Source: Paractinoplanes bogorensis (GTDB lineage: Bacteria; Actinomycetota; Actinomycetes; Mycobacteriales; Micromonosporaceae). From it: a stretch of 64,000 nucleotides of DNA. The notes under the pieces were generated by a model. It had not been told where the DNA came from, did not search any database, and worked only from the letters and a program-made list of their open reading frames with translations. The translations under genes were made by a program, and so were the position numbers. This document shows positions 1-7,694 of this stretch, piece by piece (position 1 is the first letter of the stretch; each line of letters starts with the position of its first letter). Location: NCBI RefSeq assembly GCF_018829635.1, contig NZ_JAHKKG010000009.1:248001-312000 (forward strand). The letters are read 5' to 3'.

Positions 1-1
1 C

Positions 2-478
2 ATCGCGGTCACCCTGGTCGAGGTCCGCAACATGATCGCCTCGATGATCGTGCTGATCGCGATCGTGCTGCTCACCGGTGAGCCGATCAACGCCCAGTGG
101 CTGCTGCTGATCCCGGCCCTGCTGCTCCAGTCGTTCTTCAACGCGGGTCTGGCGCTGTTCGTCTCGCGACTGATCTCCAAGGTCACCGACATCCGGCAGC
201 TGATCCCCTACATCCTGCGCATCTGGATGTACGGGTCGGCCGTGCTCTACCCGGTCACGTTCTTCTCCCAGCGGCTGCACGGCTGGGAGCTCGCCCTGGT
301 CGAGTCGAACCCGATGCTGATCTTCATCGAGCTGGTCCGGCACGCGCTGATGGAAAACGTCGAACTGGCCCAGCCGGCGCCGCTCCTGTGGCTGCAGGCC
401 GTCGTCTGGACGGTGCTCGTCACCGTCGGTGGTTATGTCTACTTCTGGCGCGGAGAGAAGGGCTACGGCCGTGGCTGA
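2..478 (+). CDS. ABC-2 type polysaccharide/teichoic acid export permease, C-terminal part
   Basis: The reading frame is open from the window edge, so the N-terminus is missing. About 158 residues remain, with hydrophobic segments near MIVLIAIVLLTG, LLLIPALLLQSFF, a central stretch ending in LYPVTFF, and a final helix before the basic end RGEKGYGRG. This layout, followed at once by an ATPase of the TagH/Wzt type, fits the TagG/Wzm permease that exports wall polymers across the membrane. The stop overlaps the GTG start of the ATPase by 8 nt, so the two are translationally coupled. A glycerophosphate polymer locus lies about 9 kb away, which makes a teichoic-acid-like substrate plausible, but the substrate is inferred. 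Confidence 0.8.
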   Translation: MAVTLVEVRNMIASMIVLIAIVLLTGEPINAQWLLLIPALLLQSFFNAGLALFVSRLISKVTDIRQLIPYILRIWMYGSAVLYPVTFFSQRLHGWELALVESNPMLIFIELVRHALMENVELAQPAPLLWLQAVVWTVLVTVGGYVYFWRGEKGYGRG

Positions 479-1247
479 CAGCGAGCGGGAACCCACCGTC
501 ATCGCGGACAACGCGCACGTCGTCTATCGCATCTACGGGTCGGCCGCGGCCGGCTCACAGACGCCGCTGGCCAGCTTCAAGCGCATCATCACGGGCAAGA
601 AGAGCGCGGCCGTACGCGAGGTGCACGCGGTCAAGGGGGTCAGCTTCGTCGCCTACAAGGGCGAGGCGATCGGCCTGATCGGCACCAACGGCTCCGGCAA
701 GTCGACGCTGCTGCGGGCGATCGCCGGGCTGCTCCCGGTCGAGCGGGGCGGCGGCATCTTCGCGGCCGGCCAGCCGTCCCTCCTGGGGGTGAACGCGGCG
801 CTGATGAACGATCTGTCCGGCGAGCGCAACGTCGAGCTCGGCTGCCTGGCCATGGGCATGACGCCGGCCGAGGTCAAGCAGCAGACGGCCGACATCATCG
901 AGTTCTCCGGCATCAACGAGCGGGGCGATTTCAGCTCGCTGCCGATGAAGACCTACTCGTCCGGCATGTCGGCCCGGCTGCGCTTCTCAATCGCCGCCGC
1001 CAAGAAGCACGACGTGCTGCTGATCGACGAGGCGCTCGCCACCGGCGACGCGAAGTTCCGCAAGCGCAGCGAGCAGCGGGTCCGCGACCTGCGCCAGGAG
1101 GCCGGCACGGTGTTCCTGGTCAGCCACAGCGAGCAGTCGATCCGCGACACGTGCGAGCGCACCATCTGGCTCGAATCCGGCGTGATCCGAGCCGACGGTG
1201 CGACCGACGACGTGATGAAGGAGTACGAGACCTACGTCAACAAGTAG
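471..1247 (+). CDS. ABC transporter ATP-binding protein, TagH/Wzt type
   Basis: A 258-residue ATPase that powers the permease upstream. Walker A is GTNGSGKST (about 71-79), the signature is YSSGMSAR (about 162-170) and Walker B is VLLIDEAL (about 181-188). The roughly 50 residues before the ATPase core and the short C-terminus fit the polymer-export family (TagH, Wzt, RfbB) rather than importers. I chose the GTG at 471 because it overlaps the permease stop by 8 nt and starts the conserved N-terminus; an upstream ATG at 429 would lie deep in the permease. It lacks the C-terminal carbohydrate-binding domain of some Wzt proteins, as usual for TagH-like exporters. It ends 3 nt from the convergent peptidase-like gene. 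Confidence 0.88.
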   Translation: MADSEREPTVIADNAHVVYRIYGSAAAGSQTPLASFKRIITGKKSAAVREVHAVKGVSFVAYKGEAIGLIGTNGSGKSTLLRAIAGLLPVERGGGIFAAGQPSLLGVNAALMNDLSGERNVELGCLAMGMTPAEVKQQTADIIEFSGINERGDFSSLPMKTYSSGMSARLRFSIAAAKKHDVLLIDEALATGDAKFRKRSEQRVRDLRQEAGTVFLVSHSEQSIRDTCERTIWLESGVIRADGATDDVMKEYETYVNK

Positions 1248-1250
1248 GGC

Positions 1251-2279
1251 TCAGCGCACTGATAAATGCACGTGGTTGGTGTGGTCGCTCGAGGGGTCGC
1301 CGTTGCCTCTCGAGTACGCCTTCCAGCCGCTCGACGGCAACCAGATGCGTTTGAACCAGATGACGTAGAGCACGCCGAGCCGGTCCGAGTTGTTGATGAA
1401 GTAGTTGGCCAGCCTGGTCCCGTACGCCTTGTCGGACCCCGACGCGACCCCGCCGAAACCCTTCTTCTCGGCCGCGAAGTCGCACGCCTGCCCCTTGGGA
1501 TGCTCGCCGCTGTTCTGGTGGCGGAAGCAGGCCACGTAGTGATCGAACCCGTCGGACTGGGCCTGCTTCAGCGCGTGCAGCATGCGCGGCGTGATGCAGC
1601 CACTCGTGGTGGGGTCGTTCTCGGTGCAGCCCTCGGAGGGCAGTGACCCGTCGGAGTTGCGCTTGGTCGGGGTGGCCTTGTCGCTGGACCCGCCGTCGGT
1701 CGGCTCCTTGGCGTCGCCGCCGGTGTTGGCCGCCTTGAGCGCCGCCTCGGCCTGCACCTTGCGCTTGGCCATCACGTTGACCTGCTTGGCCTGGTTGCGC
1801 ACCTCGATGTCGATGGCCAGCTTGGCCTGGGCCTGAGCGTCCCGGTTGGCCTTGAGATCGGCGACGACCTGGTTCTCCTTGACCGCGACGGTCTCGAGCG
1901 TCTCCGCCCGGTCGAGGAAGCCGCTGGTCGAGTCGGCCCCGAGCAGCGCCGTCATCGGACCGAGACGACCGGTCCGGTACGACTTCTGGATGATCTCGTC
2001 GATCGCAGCCTGCCGCGGCGCCAGGTCGGCGTCGAGCTGCTTGAGCTTGGCCGCGAGCTGGGCCTGCCGGCTCTTCGACCGGGCCAGGGCCTCCTTGGCC
2101 TCGACGAAGCCCTTGGAGGCCGCCTCGAGCTGCTGGATCAGGGACTTGGGGGCGCCCTCGCCGTCGTCGCCGGTGTCACCCGGCGCCGCGGCGGCCGGAC
2201 CGACGAAGGCCAGCCCCGAGAGCGCGACGAGCAGGGCCAGCAGGGCCGCCGTTCGTCTTCGGACAGTCTTGTGCCGCAC
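1251..2279 (-). CDS. Secreted coiled-coil protein with LAS/M15-like zinc peptidase C-terminal domain
   Basis: A 342-residue secreted protein. It has a signal peptide (basic RRRTAALLALLVALSG, cleavage near AAAA|PGD), a long charged coiled coil (about 45-180), a low-complexity linker (about 180-205) and a C-terminal domain. The C-terminal domain has HPKGQACD (H260 to D267) and DHTNHVH (332-338), a spacing like zinc ligands of LAS/M15 peptidases. A coiled coil plus hydrolase suggests a regulated peptidoglycan hydrolase at the division or growth site; this is inferred. The GTG start has GGAAGGA about 6 nt upstream. It is divergently paired with a paralogue at 2767, and both leaders carry the same riboswitch. 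Activity is untested, and a non-catalytic wall-binding role is possible. Confidence 0.82.
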   Translation of the reverse strand: MRHKTVRRRTAALLALLVALSGLAFVGPAAAAPGDTGDDGEGAPKSLIQQLEAASKGFVEAKEALARSKSRQAQLAAKLKQLDADLAPRQAAIDEIIQKSYRTGRLGPMTALLGADSTSGFLDRAETLETVAVKENQVVADLKANRDAQAQAKLAIDIEVRNQAKQVNVMAKRKVQAEAALKAANTGGDAKEPTDGGSSDKATPTKRNSDGSLPSEGCTENDPTTSGCITPRMLHALKQAQSDGFDHYVACFRHQNSGEHPKGQACDFAAEKKGFGGVASGSDKAYGTRLANYFINNSDRLGVLYVIWFKRIWLPSSGWKAYSRGNGDPSSDHTNHVHLSVR

Positions 2280-2289
2280 GCCTGTTCCT

Positions 2290-2418
2290 TCCGTCGGCCG
2301 CCGACCGAGTTAGCTGACGGGTTCGGGACGGAAAGTGATCCCTACCGCAAATGCGGATTCACCCCGGAAGTACGTGGTTCCCCGGCTCGTCCGTAAAGAC
2401 GATTAGGCGGCGGTCCCC
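2290..2418 (-). ncRNA. ydaO-type c-di-AMP riboswitch (leader of the minus-strand peptidase-like gene)
   Basis: Read on the minus strand, this leader has the conserved ydaO blocks in order: a CCGCCGCCTAATCG-like 5' segment, GAGCCGGGGAACCA, GGGGTGAATCC, GCGGTAGGGAT, and a 3' block with CCGAACCCGTCAGCTAAC ending in CGGTCGGCGG, followed directly by the GGAAGGA ribosome site. ydaO riboswitches bind c-di-AMP and usually reduce expression, and in actinobacteria they precede wall-hydrolase and resuscitation-promoting genes. The last 34 nt are identical to the copy at 2632-2758. No separate terminator is obvious, so control may work through the ribosome site. Confidence 0.85.
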
Positions 2419-2439
2419 TGGGGGTGGGGGCCGGGTCCG

Positions 2440-2445
2440 ACCATA
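2440..2445 (-). promoter_or_regulatory. Probable -10 hexamer for the minus-strand riboswitch leader
   Basis: TATGGT on the minus strand fits TANNNT. It would start an RNA near 2433, about 20 nt before the first conserved riboswitch block, giving a leader of about 150 nt. Confidence 0.4.
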
Positions 2446-2583
2446 CCCATTACATCGACTGATCGACAGTTTTCGTACGCTCCGCGATAGCCCGGCAACG
2501 ACCCGTCACCGCAATTACGGAATGTGTTTGAGTGACTACAAGATTGCCATTTCCCGAGTCCTGAAGACCGGCGAACTCTCGGG

Positions 2584-2589
2584 TAAACT
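2584..2589 (+). promoter_or_regulatory. Probable -10 hexamer for the plus-strand riboswitch leader
   Basis: TAAACT on the plus strand would start an RNA near 2596, about 40 nt before the riboswitch core, giving a leader of about 170 nt. The region between the two promoters (2446-2583) is relatively A/T-rich and contains no gene. Confidence 0.4.
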
Positions 2590-2631
2590 GGCCGCCGGTC
2601 ATGCCACCGAGGCACCGCCCCCGAGGTGCCG

Positions 2632-2758
2632 GCAGACCACCGCCCAATCGCCGCGAGGCGAGCCGGGGAACCAGGTCAGTGGGGTGCATCCGCGCAAGCG
2701 GTAGGGATCGCTTCCGTCCCGAACCCGTCAGCTAACTCGGTCGGCGGTTTACCGGAAG
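2632..2758 (+). ncRNA. ydaO-type c-di-AMP riboswitch (leader of the plus-strand peptidase-like gene)
   Basis: This is the mirror copy of the leader at 2290-2418. It has ACCGCCCAATCG, GAGCCGGGGAACCA, GGGGTGCATCC, GCGGTAGGGAT and the CCGAACCCGTCAGCTAAC block, ending just before GGAAGGA and the TTG start at 2767. The 5' half differs from the first copy in loops and one stem while the core is kept, which supports a folded, selected RNA rather than a very recent duplication. Confidence 0.85.
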
Positions 2759-2766
2759 GAACTGCA

Positions 2767-3804
2767 TTGACCGTACGACCCCGCCGGTGGCTGATGCTTG
2801 CCCTGGCGCCGATCGTGGCACTGTCTTTCCTGGCCGCGCCCGCCGCACCGGCGAGCGCCGAGCCGGGTGACGGCAACTCGGCCTCGCCCGACGAGGGCTC
2901 CGCGGGCGACACCGTGGGCAAGAACGCCACCCTCGACGACGTGATCGAGTCGTCGAACCGGCGCTTCGTCTCGGCCAAGGCCGCCGTGTCGAAGTCCACT
3001 ACCGCCCAGAAGAAGCTGGCCGTCGACATCCGGACTGCCGAGGCCAAGCGCCTCTCGTTGCTGCCCGAGGTCAACGCGATCGCCGGCCAGCAGTATCGGA
3101 CCGGGCATCTCGGCGCGGCCAGCTTCCTGCTCGGCAGCCAGAGCTCCGACGACTTCCTGCACAAGGCGGTCTCGCTCGAAGAGATCAACACGCTGCAGGA
3201 CCGCAAGCTGGCCGAGCTGAACAAGGCGATCGACGAGGTCAACACCAAGAAGGCCGCGCTCGACGCCGAGGTCAAGAAGCAGCAGACCAACCTGCTGGCG
3301 ATGAAGAAGCAGAAGGACGCGGCCGACAAGGCACTGGCCCTGGTCGGTGGCGAGAGCCTCACGCACGGTCTGGTGCTGGCCGATTCGCCCGACGCCGCGC
3401 CCGCGCCGCGCAATTCCGACGGCGGTTTCTCGCCCGAGGGCTGCAACGTCGACGACCCGACGACCGGCGGCTGCATCACCGCGCGCACGCTGCACCTCTA
3501 CAAAGAGGTGAAGAAGGCCGGCTTCAATCGATTCGTCGGCTGTCACCGCGACGGTGGGCCGTTCGAACACCCGAAGGGCCGGGCCTGCGACTGGTCGCTG
3601 CAGAACCGCGGCTTCTCGGTCGCGCACAATAGCGACATGCGCACGTACGGTAATAACCTGATGGCATTCCTGGTGCGTAATGCCGACCGGCTCGGTATCT
3701 ATTACGTCATCTGGTTCAAGCAGATCTGGTTCCCGGCCAGCGGCTGGAAGTCGTACAGCGGGCCGAGTGACCACACCGACCACGTACACGTATCGCTGCT
3801 CTGA
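2767..3804 (+). CDS. Secreted coiled-coil protein with LAS/M15-like zinc peptidase C-terminal domain (paralogue)
   Basis: A 345-residue paralogue of the 1251-2279 product. It has a signal peptide (LTVRPRRWLMLALAPIVALS, cleavage near ASA|EPG), a coiled coil (about 50-190), a linker, and the C-terminal domain with HPKGRACD (H268 to D275) and DHTDHVH (335-341). The TTG start at 2767 is chosen because GGAAGGA ends 6 nt upstream and the signal peptide begins there; an in-frame ATG at 2626 would lie inside the riboswitch. Role inferred: c-di-AMP-controlled peptidoglycan remodelling, perhaps partly redundant with its neighbour. The two differ most in the coiled coil and linker, so their partners or localisation may differ. 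A strong terminator follows at once. Confidence 0.82.
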   Translation: MTVRPRRWLMLALAPIVALSFLAAPAAPASAEPGDGNSASPDEGSAGDTVGKNATLDDVIESSNRRFVSAKAAVSKSTTAQKKLAVDIRTAEAKRLSLLPEVNAIAGQQYRTGHLGAASFLLGSQSSDDFLHKAVSLEEINTLQDRKLAELNKAIDEVNTKKAALDAEVKKQQTNLLAMKKQKDAADKALALVGGESLTHGLVLADSPDAAPAPRNSDGGFSPEGCNVDDPTTGGCITARTLHLYKEVKKAGFNRFVGCHRDGGPFEHPKGRACDWSLQNRGFSVAHNSDMRTYGNNLMAFLVRNADRLGIYYVIWFKQIWFPASGWKSYSGPSDHTDHVHVSLL

Positions 3805-3820
3805 GCACCGCATACAGAAA

Positions 3821-3848
3821 AGGGCCCCGGTTTCCCGGGGCCCTTTTT
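3821..3848. terminator. Bidirectional intrinsic terminator
   Basis: A 10-bp perfect G/C stem (AGGGCCCCGG with CCGGGGCCCT, loop TTTC) is followed by a T run on the plus strand and preceded by AAAA, so it also works on the minus strand. It separates the convergent peptidase-like gene and GH65 gene. Confidence 0.9.
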
Positions 3849-3859
3849 CGTGCCGTGGA

Positions 3860-6223
3860 TCAGCTGGTCGCGCGCCGCACCGGAGCACGGCCGGCGGGCT
3901 GGGTCGGCGCCGGGCCGACCGCACCGGCCGGCGGGATCGGCACGACCACCGGCTTGACCTGGGTGACCTCGACGTCCTTGCCGTGGTGCTGGAGCACGAG
4001 CCGGGCCGAGCCACCGCCGTTGCGCAGCGAGTAGGTGACCTCGTCGGCGGTCACCGCCACCCGCAGCCGCAGCCCGCGCCACAGCAGCGAGAACTCCAGG
4101 CTGTTGATGCGGCTGGGCAGCCGCGGCGCGAACGACAGCTGACCGTTGAAGTCGCGCATGCCGCCCAGACCGGCCACCAGCGAGATCCACGTGCCGGCCA
4201 GCGACGCGATGTGCAGGCCGTCCCGCGAGTTCTGGTGCAGGTCGTGCAGGTCCATCAGGGCGGCCTCGCCCAGATAGTCGTGAGCCAGCTCGAGATGGCC
4301 CACCTCGGCCGCCATGACCGCCTGCACACAGGCCGAGAGCGACGAGTCGCGCACGGTCCGGGCGTCGTAGTAGGCGAAGTTGCGCGCCTTCTCCTCCGGC
4401 GTGAACGCGTCACCCCGGATGTACATCGCCATCACCAGGTCGGACTGCTTGACCACCTGCTTGCGGTACAGGTCGAAGTACGGGTAGTTGAGCAGCAGCG
4501 GGTAGGCCTCGGGCGGCGTGTTCTCGAAGTCCCACTCCTGCAGCCGGGTGAAGCCCTCGGACTGCTGGTGGACACCCAGTTCCTTGTCGTACGGGATGTG
4601 CACCGAGGCCGCCGCGTCGCGCCAGCTCGCCGTCTCCTCGTCGTCCACGCCCAGCTTGCGGGCGAGGTCGGGGTGCCGCTTGGCCGCATCGGCCGCGGTC
4701 AACAGGTTCTGCTGGGCCAGCAGGTTGGTGTAGATGTTGTCGTCGACGACCGCCGTGTACTCGTCCGGGCCGGTCACGCCGTCGATGTGGAAGCGCCCGT
4801 GCCGGTCGTGGTGACCCAGCGAGCGCCACAGCCGCGCGGTCTCGACCAGCAGCTCGAGGCCGACCTCGCGCTCGAAGTCGTAGTCACCGGTGGCCTGCAC
4901 GTAGCGGCGGACGGCGTCGGCGATGTCGGCGCCGATGTGGAAGCCCGCGGTGCCGGCCGGCCAGTAGGCCGAGCACTCCTGGCCCCGGATCGTGCGCCAC
5001 GGGAACGCGGCGCCCTGCAGGCCGAGGGTCTGGGCCCGCTCCCGGGCCAGGTCGAGCGTGGAGTGCCGCCAGCGCAGCACGTCGGCCGCGGCCGAGGGCT
5101 GGGTGTAGGTCAGCGCGGGCAGCACGAACGTCTCGGCGTCCCAGAACGTGTGACCGTCGTAGCCGGGGCCGCTGAGCCCCTTGGAGCCGATCGGCCGCTG
5201 CTCGGCCCGGGCACCGGCCTGCAGCGTGTGGAACAGCCCGAAGCGGACCGCCTGCTGCACCTCGGGGTCGCCCTCGACCTTGACGTCGGAGTGGTCCCAG
5301 AAGGCGTCCAGGTATTCGCGCTGGGCCTCGACCAGGCCCTCCCAGCCGTCCAGGCGGGCGCTGGCCAGCGCCGCGCCGACCTGGTCGCGTACGGCCGGCA
5401 GCGAGCGGTGGCTGGACCAGCCGTAGGCGGCCAGCTTGACCACGCGCAGCTTCTGGCCCGGCTCGAGCTTGCAGGCCACCGTCGTGCGCAGCCAGTCCGG
5501 GTGGCCCTCGGTGGTCACCGCGTGCTTGCCGGGCGTCTCGACCAGGTGCTCCATGGCCGCGGCCATCCGCAGGTCGCTCGCCTTGGTGCGGTGCACCAGC
5601 AGACCGCCGGTGCGCTGTTCGAGCACCTCCTCGGACTGCAGCGGGTGGTCGAGCACGGCGGCGACGCGCGGGTCCTTGCTCATCGGCGGCAACTGCTCGT
5701 TGGCGACGAGTTCGGACTGCAGGATCAGGCGGGACGGGCCGTCGAGCGGCTCGACCTCGTAGAGGAACGCGACGACCGAGCGCTGGGTGAAGGAGACCAG
5801 CCGGACGGTGCGTACGCGGATGGCCTGACCCGACGGCGACACCCATTCGACCGTCCGCTCGAGCGTGCCGGCCCGCAGGTCGAGCACCCGCTCGTGCGAG
5901 CGGAGTTCGCCGTAGCGCACGTCGAACGGCTCGTCGTCGACCAGCAGCCGCATGAGCTTGGCGTTGGTCACGTTGACCATCGTCTGGCCGGACTCGGGGA
6001 AGCCGTAGCCGGCCTCGGCGTACGGCAGCGGGCGGAGCTCGTAGAACGAGTTCAGATAGGTGCCCGGCAGGCCGTGCGGCTCGCCCTCGTCCAGGTTTCC
6101 GCGTATCCCGATGTGTCCGTTGGCCAGCGCGAACACCGATTCGGACTGGGCCAGCAGGTCCAGGTCGAGCCGGGTCTCCCGGATGTGCCACGGGTCGACG
6201 GGATAAGCCCGTTCACGGATCAC
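3860..6223 (-). CDS. Glycoside hydrolase family 65 protein, disaccharide phosphorylase type
   Basis: A 787-residue GH65 protein of the usual length. It has the N-terminal beta-sandwich (NGHIGIRGN near 36) and the (alpha/alpha)6 catalytic barrel. The motif GPDEYTAVVDDNIYTN places the general acid at Glu488, matching Glu487 of maltose phosphorylases. These enzymes use inorganic phosphate to split maltose, trehalose, kojibiose or similar sugars into glucose and beta-glucose-1-phosphate. The gene upstream in the same direction (62 nt gap) is a beta-phosphoglucomutase-like HAD, the expected partner that makes glucose-6-phosphate. The GTG start follows GAGAGG. Substrate cannot be read from sequence. 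The last 30 residues are Pro/Ala-rich and look unstructured. Confidence 0.88.
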   Translation of the reverse strand: MIRERAYPVDPWHIRETRLDLDLLAQSESVFALANGHIGIRGNLDEGEPHGLPGTYLNSFYELRPLPYAEAGYGFPESGQTMVNVTNAKLMRLLVDDEPFDVRYGELRSHERVLDLRAGTLERTVEWVSPSGQAIRVRTVRLVSFTQRSVVAFLYEVEPLDGPSRLILQSELVANEQLPPMSKDPRVAAVLDHPLQSEEVLEQRTGGLLVHRTKASDLRMAAAMEHLVETPGKHAVTTEGHPDWLRTTVACKLEPGQKLRVVKLAAYGWSSHRSLPAVRDQVGAALASARLDGWEGLVEAQREYLDAFWDHSDVKVEGDPEVQQAVRFGLFHTLQAGARAEQRPIGSKGLSGPGYDGHTFWDAETFVLPALTYTQPSAAADVLRWRHSTLDLARERAQTLGLQGAAFPWRTIRGQECSAYWPAGTAGFHIGADIADAVRRYVQATGDYDFEREVGLELLVETARLWRSLGHHDRHGRFHIDGVTGPDEYTAVVDDNIYTNLLAQQNLLTAADAAKRHPDLARKLGVDDEETASWRDAAASVHIPYDKELGVHQQSEGFTRLQEWDFENTPPEAYPLLLNYPYFDLYRKQVVKQSDLVMAMYIRGDAFTPEEKARNFAYYDARTVRDSSLSACVQAVMAAEVGHLELAHDYLGEAALMDLHDLHQNSRDGLHIASLAGTWISLVAGLGGMRDFNGQLSFAPRLPSRINSLEFSLLWRGLRLRVAVTADEVTYSLRNGGGSARLVLQHHGKDVEVTQVKPVVVPIPPAGAVGPAPTQPAGRAPVRRATS

Positions 6224-6284
6224 GGTGGTGCCTCTCGAAAATGAGCAAGGGAAAAGTCTTGAAGATATAAACGCTGATACGTGC

Positions 6285-7052
6285 TCAGCGCGTCAGGAGT
6301 TCGGACAGGTCCGTGACGACGATGTCGGCACCGTTGTCCAGAAGGGCTTGAGTCTGGCCCACCCGGTCAACCCCGATCACGATTCCGAACTTTCCCGCAC
6401 GACCAGCGGCGACGCCGGCCAGAGCGTCCTCATAGACGGCACAGCTTTCCGGCGGGAGGCCGAGCTGTTCGGCGGCGTAGAGGAACGTGTCGGGTGCGGG
6501 CTTGCCCGGCAAGTTTTGCTCGCGGGCGGTGACACCGTCCACGCGCACCTCGATGTAATCGGTGATGCCGGCCGCCTCCAGAACGTCCTTGCAGTTGGCA
6601 CTGGCCGAGACGACGGCGCGGCGCAGGCCGGCTTCCTTCACGGCCTTCAGGTAGTCGACGGAGCCGTCGTAGACCTGGACCTTGCCCTCTTTGATCTTCT
6701 GCAGGACGAGGAGGTTCTTCTTGTTGCCGATGCCGTTCACGGTCTCCTGGTCGGGACCGTCGTCCGGCGTGCCCTCGGGAAGGGTGATGTGCCGAGAGGC
6801 GAGGAAGGTGCGGACCCCGTCGGCGCGGGGACGGCCGTCGACGTATTGGTGGTAGTCGGCGCCGGAGTCGAACGGGACGAACTCTTGGTCGTGCTGCGCC
6901 GACCACGTCTCGAGGAACGCGTCGAACGTCTGCTTCCACGCAGCATTGTGCACAAGGGCGGTCTGAGTGAGTACGCCGTCAAGATCGAAAAGACAGGCGG
7001 TCACGTGAGGAGGTAGTCCGAGCACGCGCCCAATGTAGTCGCCCTCGGACAC
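6285..7052 (-). CDS. pgmB: Beta-phosphoglucomutase-family HAD hydrolase
   Basis: A 255-residue HAD protein. The nucleophile motif FDLDGVLT has D23 and D25, motif II is VVSASANC, the later lysine motif is GKPAPDTF and the acidic motif is YEDALAG. A cap domain sits between motifs I and II, as in beta-phosphoglucomutases. Paired with the GH65 phosphorylase downstream, it should interconvert beta-glucose-1-phosphate and glucose-6-phosphate and so feed disaccharide breakdown into glycolysis. Some relatives are plain sugar phosphatases, so the mutase role rests mainly on the gene pair. The GTG start at 7052 lacks a clear ribosome site; a GTG 48 nt downstream (before TACLFDLDGV) is an alternative. 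Confidence 0.82.
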   Translation of the reverse strand: MSEGDYIGRVLGLPPHVTACLFDLDGVLTQTALVHNAAWKQTFDAFLETWSAQHDQEFVPFDSGADYHQYVDGRPRADGVRTFLASRHITLPEGTPDDGPDQETVNGIGNKKNLLVLQKIKEGKVQVYDGSVDYLKAVKEAGLRRAVVSASANCKDVLEAAGITDYIEVRVDGVTAREQNLPGKPAPDTFLYAAEQLGLPPESCAVYEDALAGVAAGRAGKFGIVIGVDRVGQTQALLDNGADIVVTDLSELLTR

Positions 7053-7112
7053 GGATATGACTGGAAGGGCGGCTTCACGTCCGGACGGCGCGTTTACGGC
7101 CTGTTCAAACTA

Positions 7113-7625
7113 CTATTGCGGGCCTGTGACGTCCGGCGCGCCAACCGTGATCCGCAACCCGATCGTGGTACCGATCGAGCCGGTCGCCACGGTGACCTCG
7201 TCGCAGAGCTGGTAGGCGAGCCAGATGCCGCGGCCACCCACCTCGTAGGCCTCGGGAATCTCGGGAGTCGCCAGGTATCGCGCGGGGATGCCGGGGCCGG
7301 AGTCGGTCACCGAGCACCAGGCCGAGCCGCCGGCGAGCCAGAGCAGCAACCGCCCCTGACCCCCGGCGTGCAGCACGACGTTGGTGACCACTTCGTTGAC
7401 CGCGAGCACGAAGCCGGCGTGGCGGTCACCGACCAGCCCGGCCGCCCGCAGGCGGGCCGACACCTCGTGCCGCACCAGGGCGATCTCGTCACGGCCGAAA
7501 CGACGGTCGAGAAGCCGACCGGCACTCGCCGGCACCGGCTCGGCGAGGACGGTCGGCGAGACGGCAGACTCCACCGGCTCCGCGATCGGAGCCGGCCGGA
7601 CACCCTGCCTCACTCTGTCCTCCAC
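7113..7625 (-). CDS. ATP-binding anti-sigma-like regulator (HATPase_c, RsbW/SpoIIAB type)
   Basis: About 170 residues. The GHKL-type ATPase fold is shown by the N-box AVNEVVTNVVLHA and the G1 box DSGPGIP, with a later GGRGIWLA segment. Actinobacteria carry many such single-domain kinases that hold sigma factors or phosphorylate anti-anti-sigma proteins. No sigma or STAS gene lies beside it, so the partner is unknown. I place the start at GTG 7625 because a TAGGCT -10 hexamer lies 8 nt upstream, predicting a leaderless transcript; an in-frame GTG at 7652 would add nine residues and overlap that hexamer. Confidence 0.8.
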   Translation of the reverse strand: MEDRVRQGVRPAPIAEPVESAVSPTVLAEPVPASAGRLLDRRFGRDEIALVRHEVSARLRAAGLVGDRHAGFVLAVNEVVTNVVLHAGGQGRLLLWLAGGSAWCSVTDSGPGIPARYLATPEIPEAYEVGGRGIWLAYQLCDEVTVATGSIGTTIGLRITVGAPDVTGPQ

Positions 7626-7633
7626 CGTGGTGC

Positions 7634-7639
7634 AGCCTA
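7634..7639 (-). promoter_or_regulatory. -10 hexamer TAGGCT, leaderless promoter of the HATPase gene
   Basis: TANNNT hexamer 8 nt before GTG 7625 on the minus strand. Confidence 0.5.
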
Positions 7640-7694
7640 CGCGGTGTGCCACCTCGGTGGCACCACGCGTCCACGATAAGTCCGGCCCGGTGGG

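Noticed and set aside
2626..2766. ATG 2626 as start of the second peptidase-like gene
   Set aside because: It lies in the ydaO riboswitch and would precede the signal peptide by 47 residues. TTG 2767 has a good ribosome site.
3680..6244. An 854-codon open frame on the plus strand across the GH65 gene
   Set aside because: It is the antisense shadow of the GH65 gene, rich in Arg/Gly/Ala with no domain. The minus-strand frame has clear GH65 motifs.
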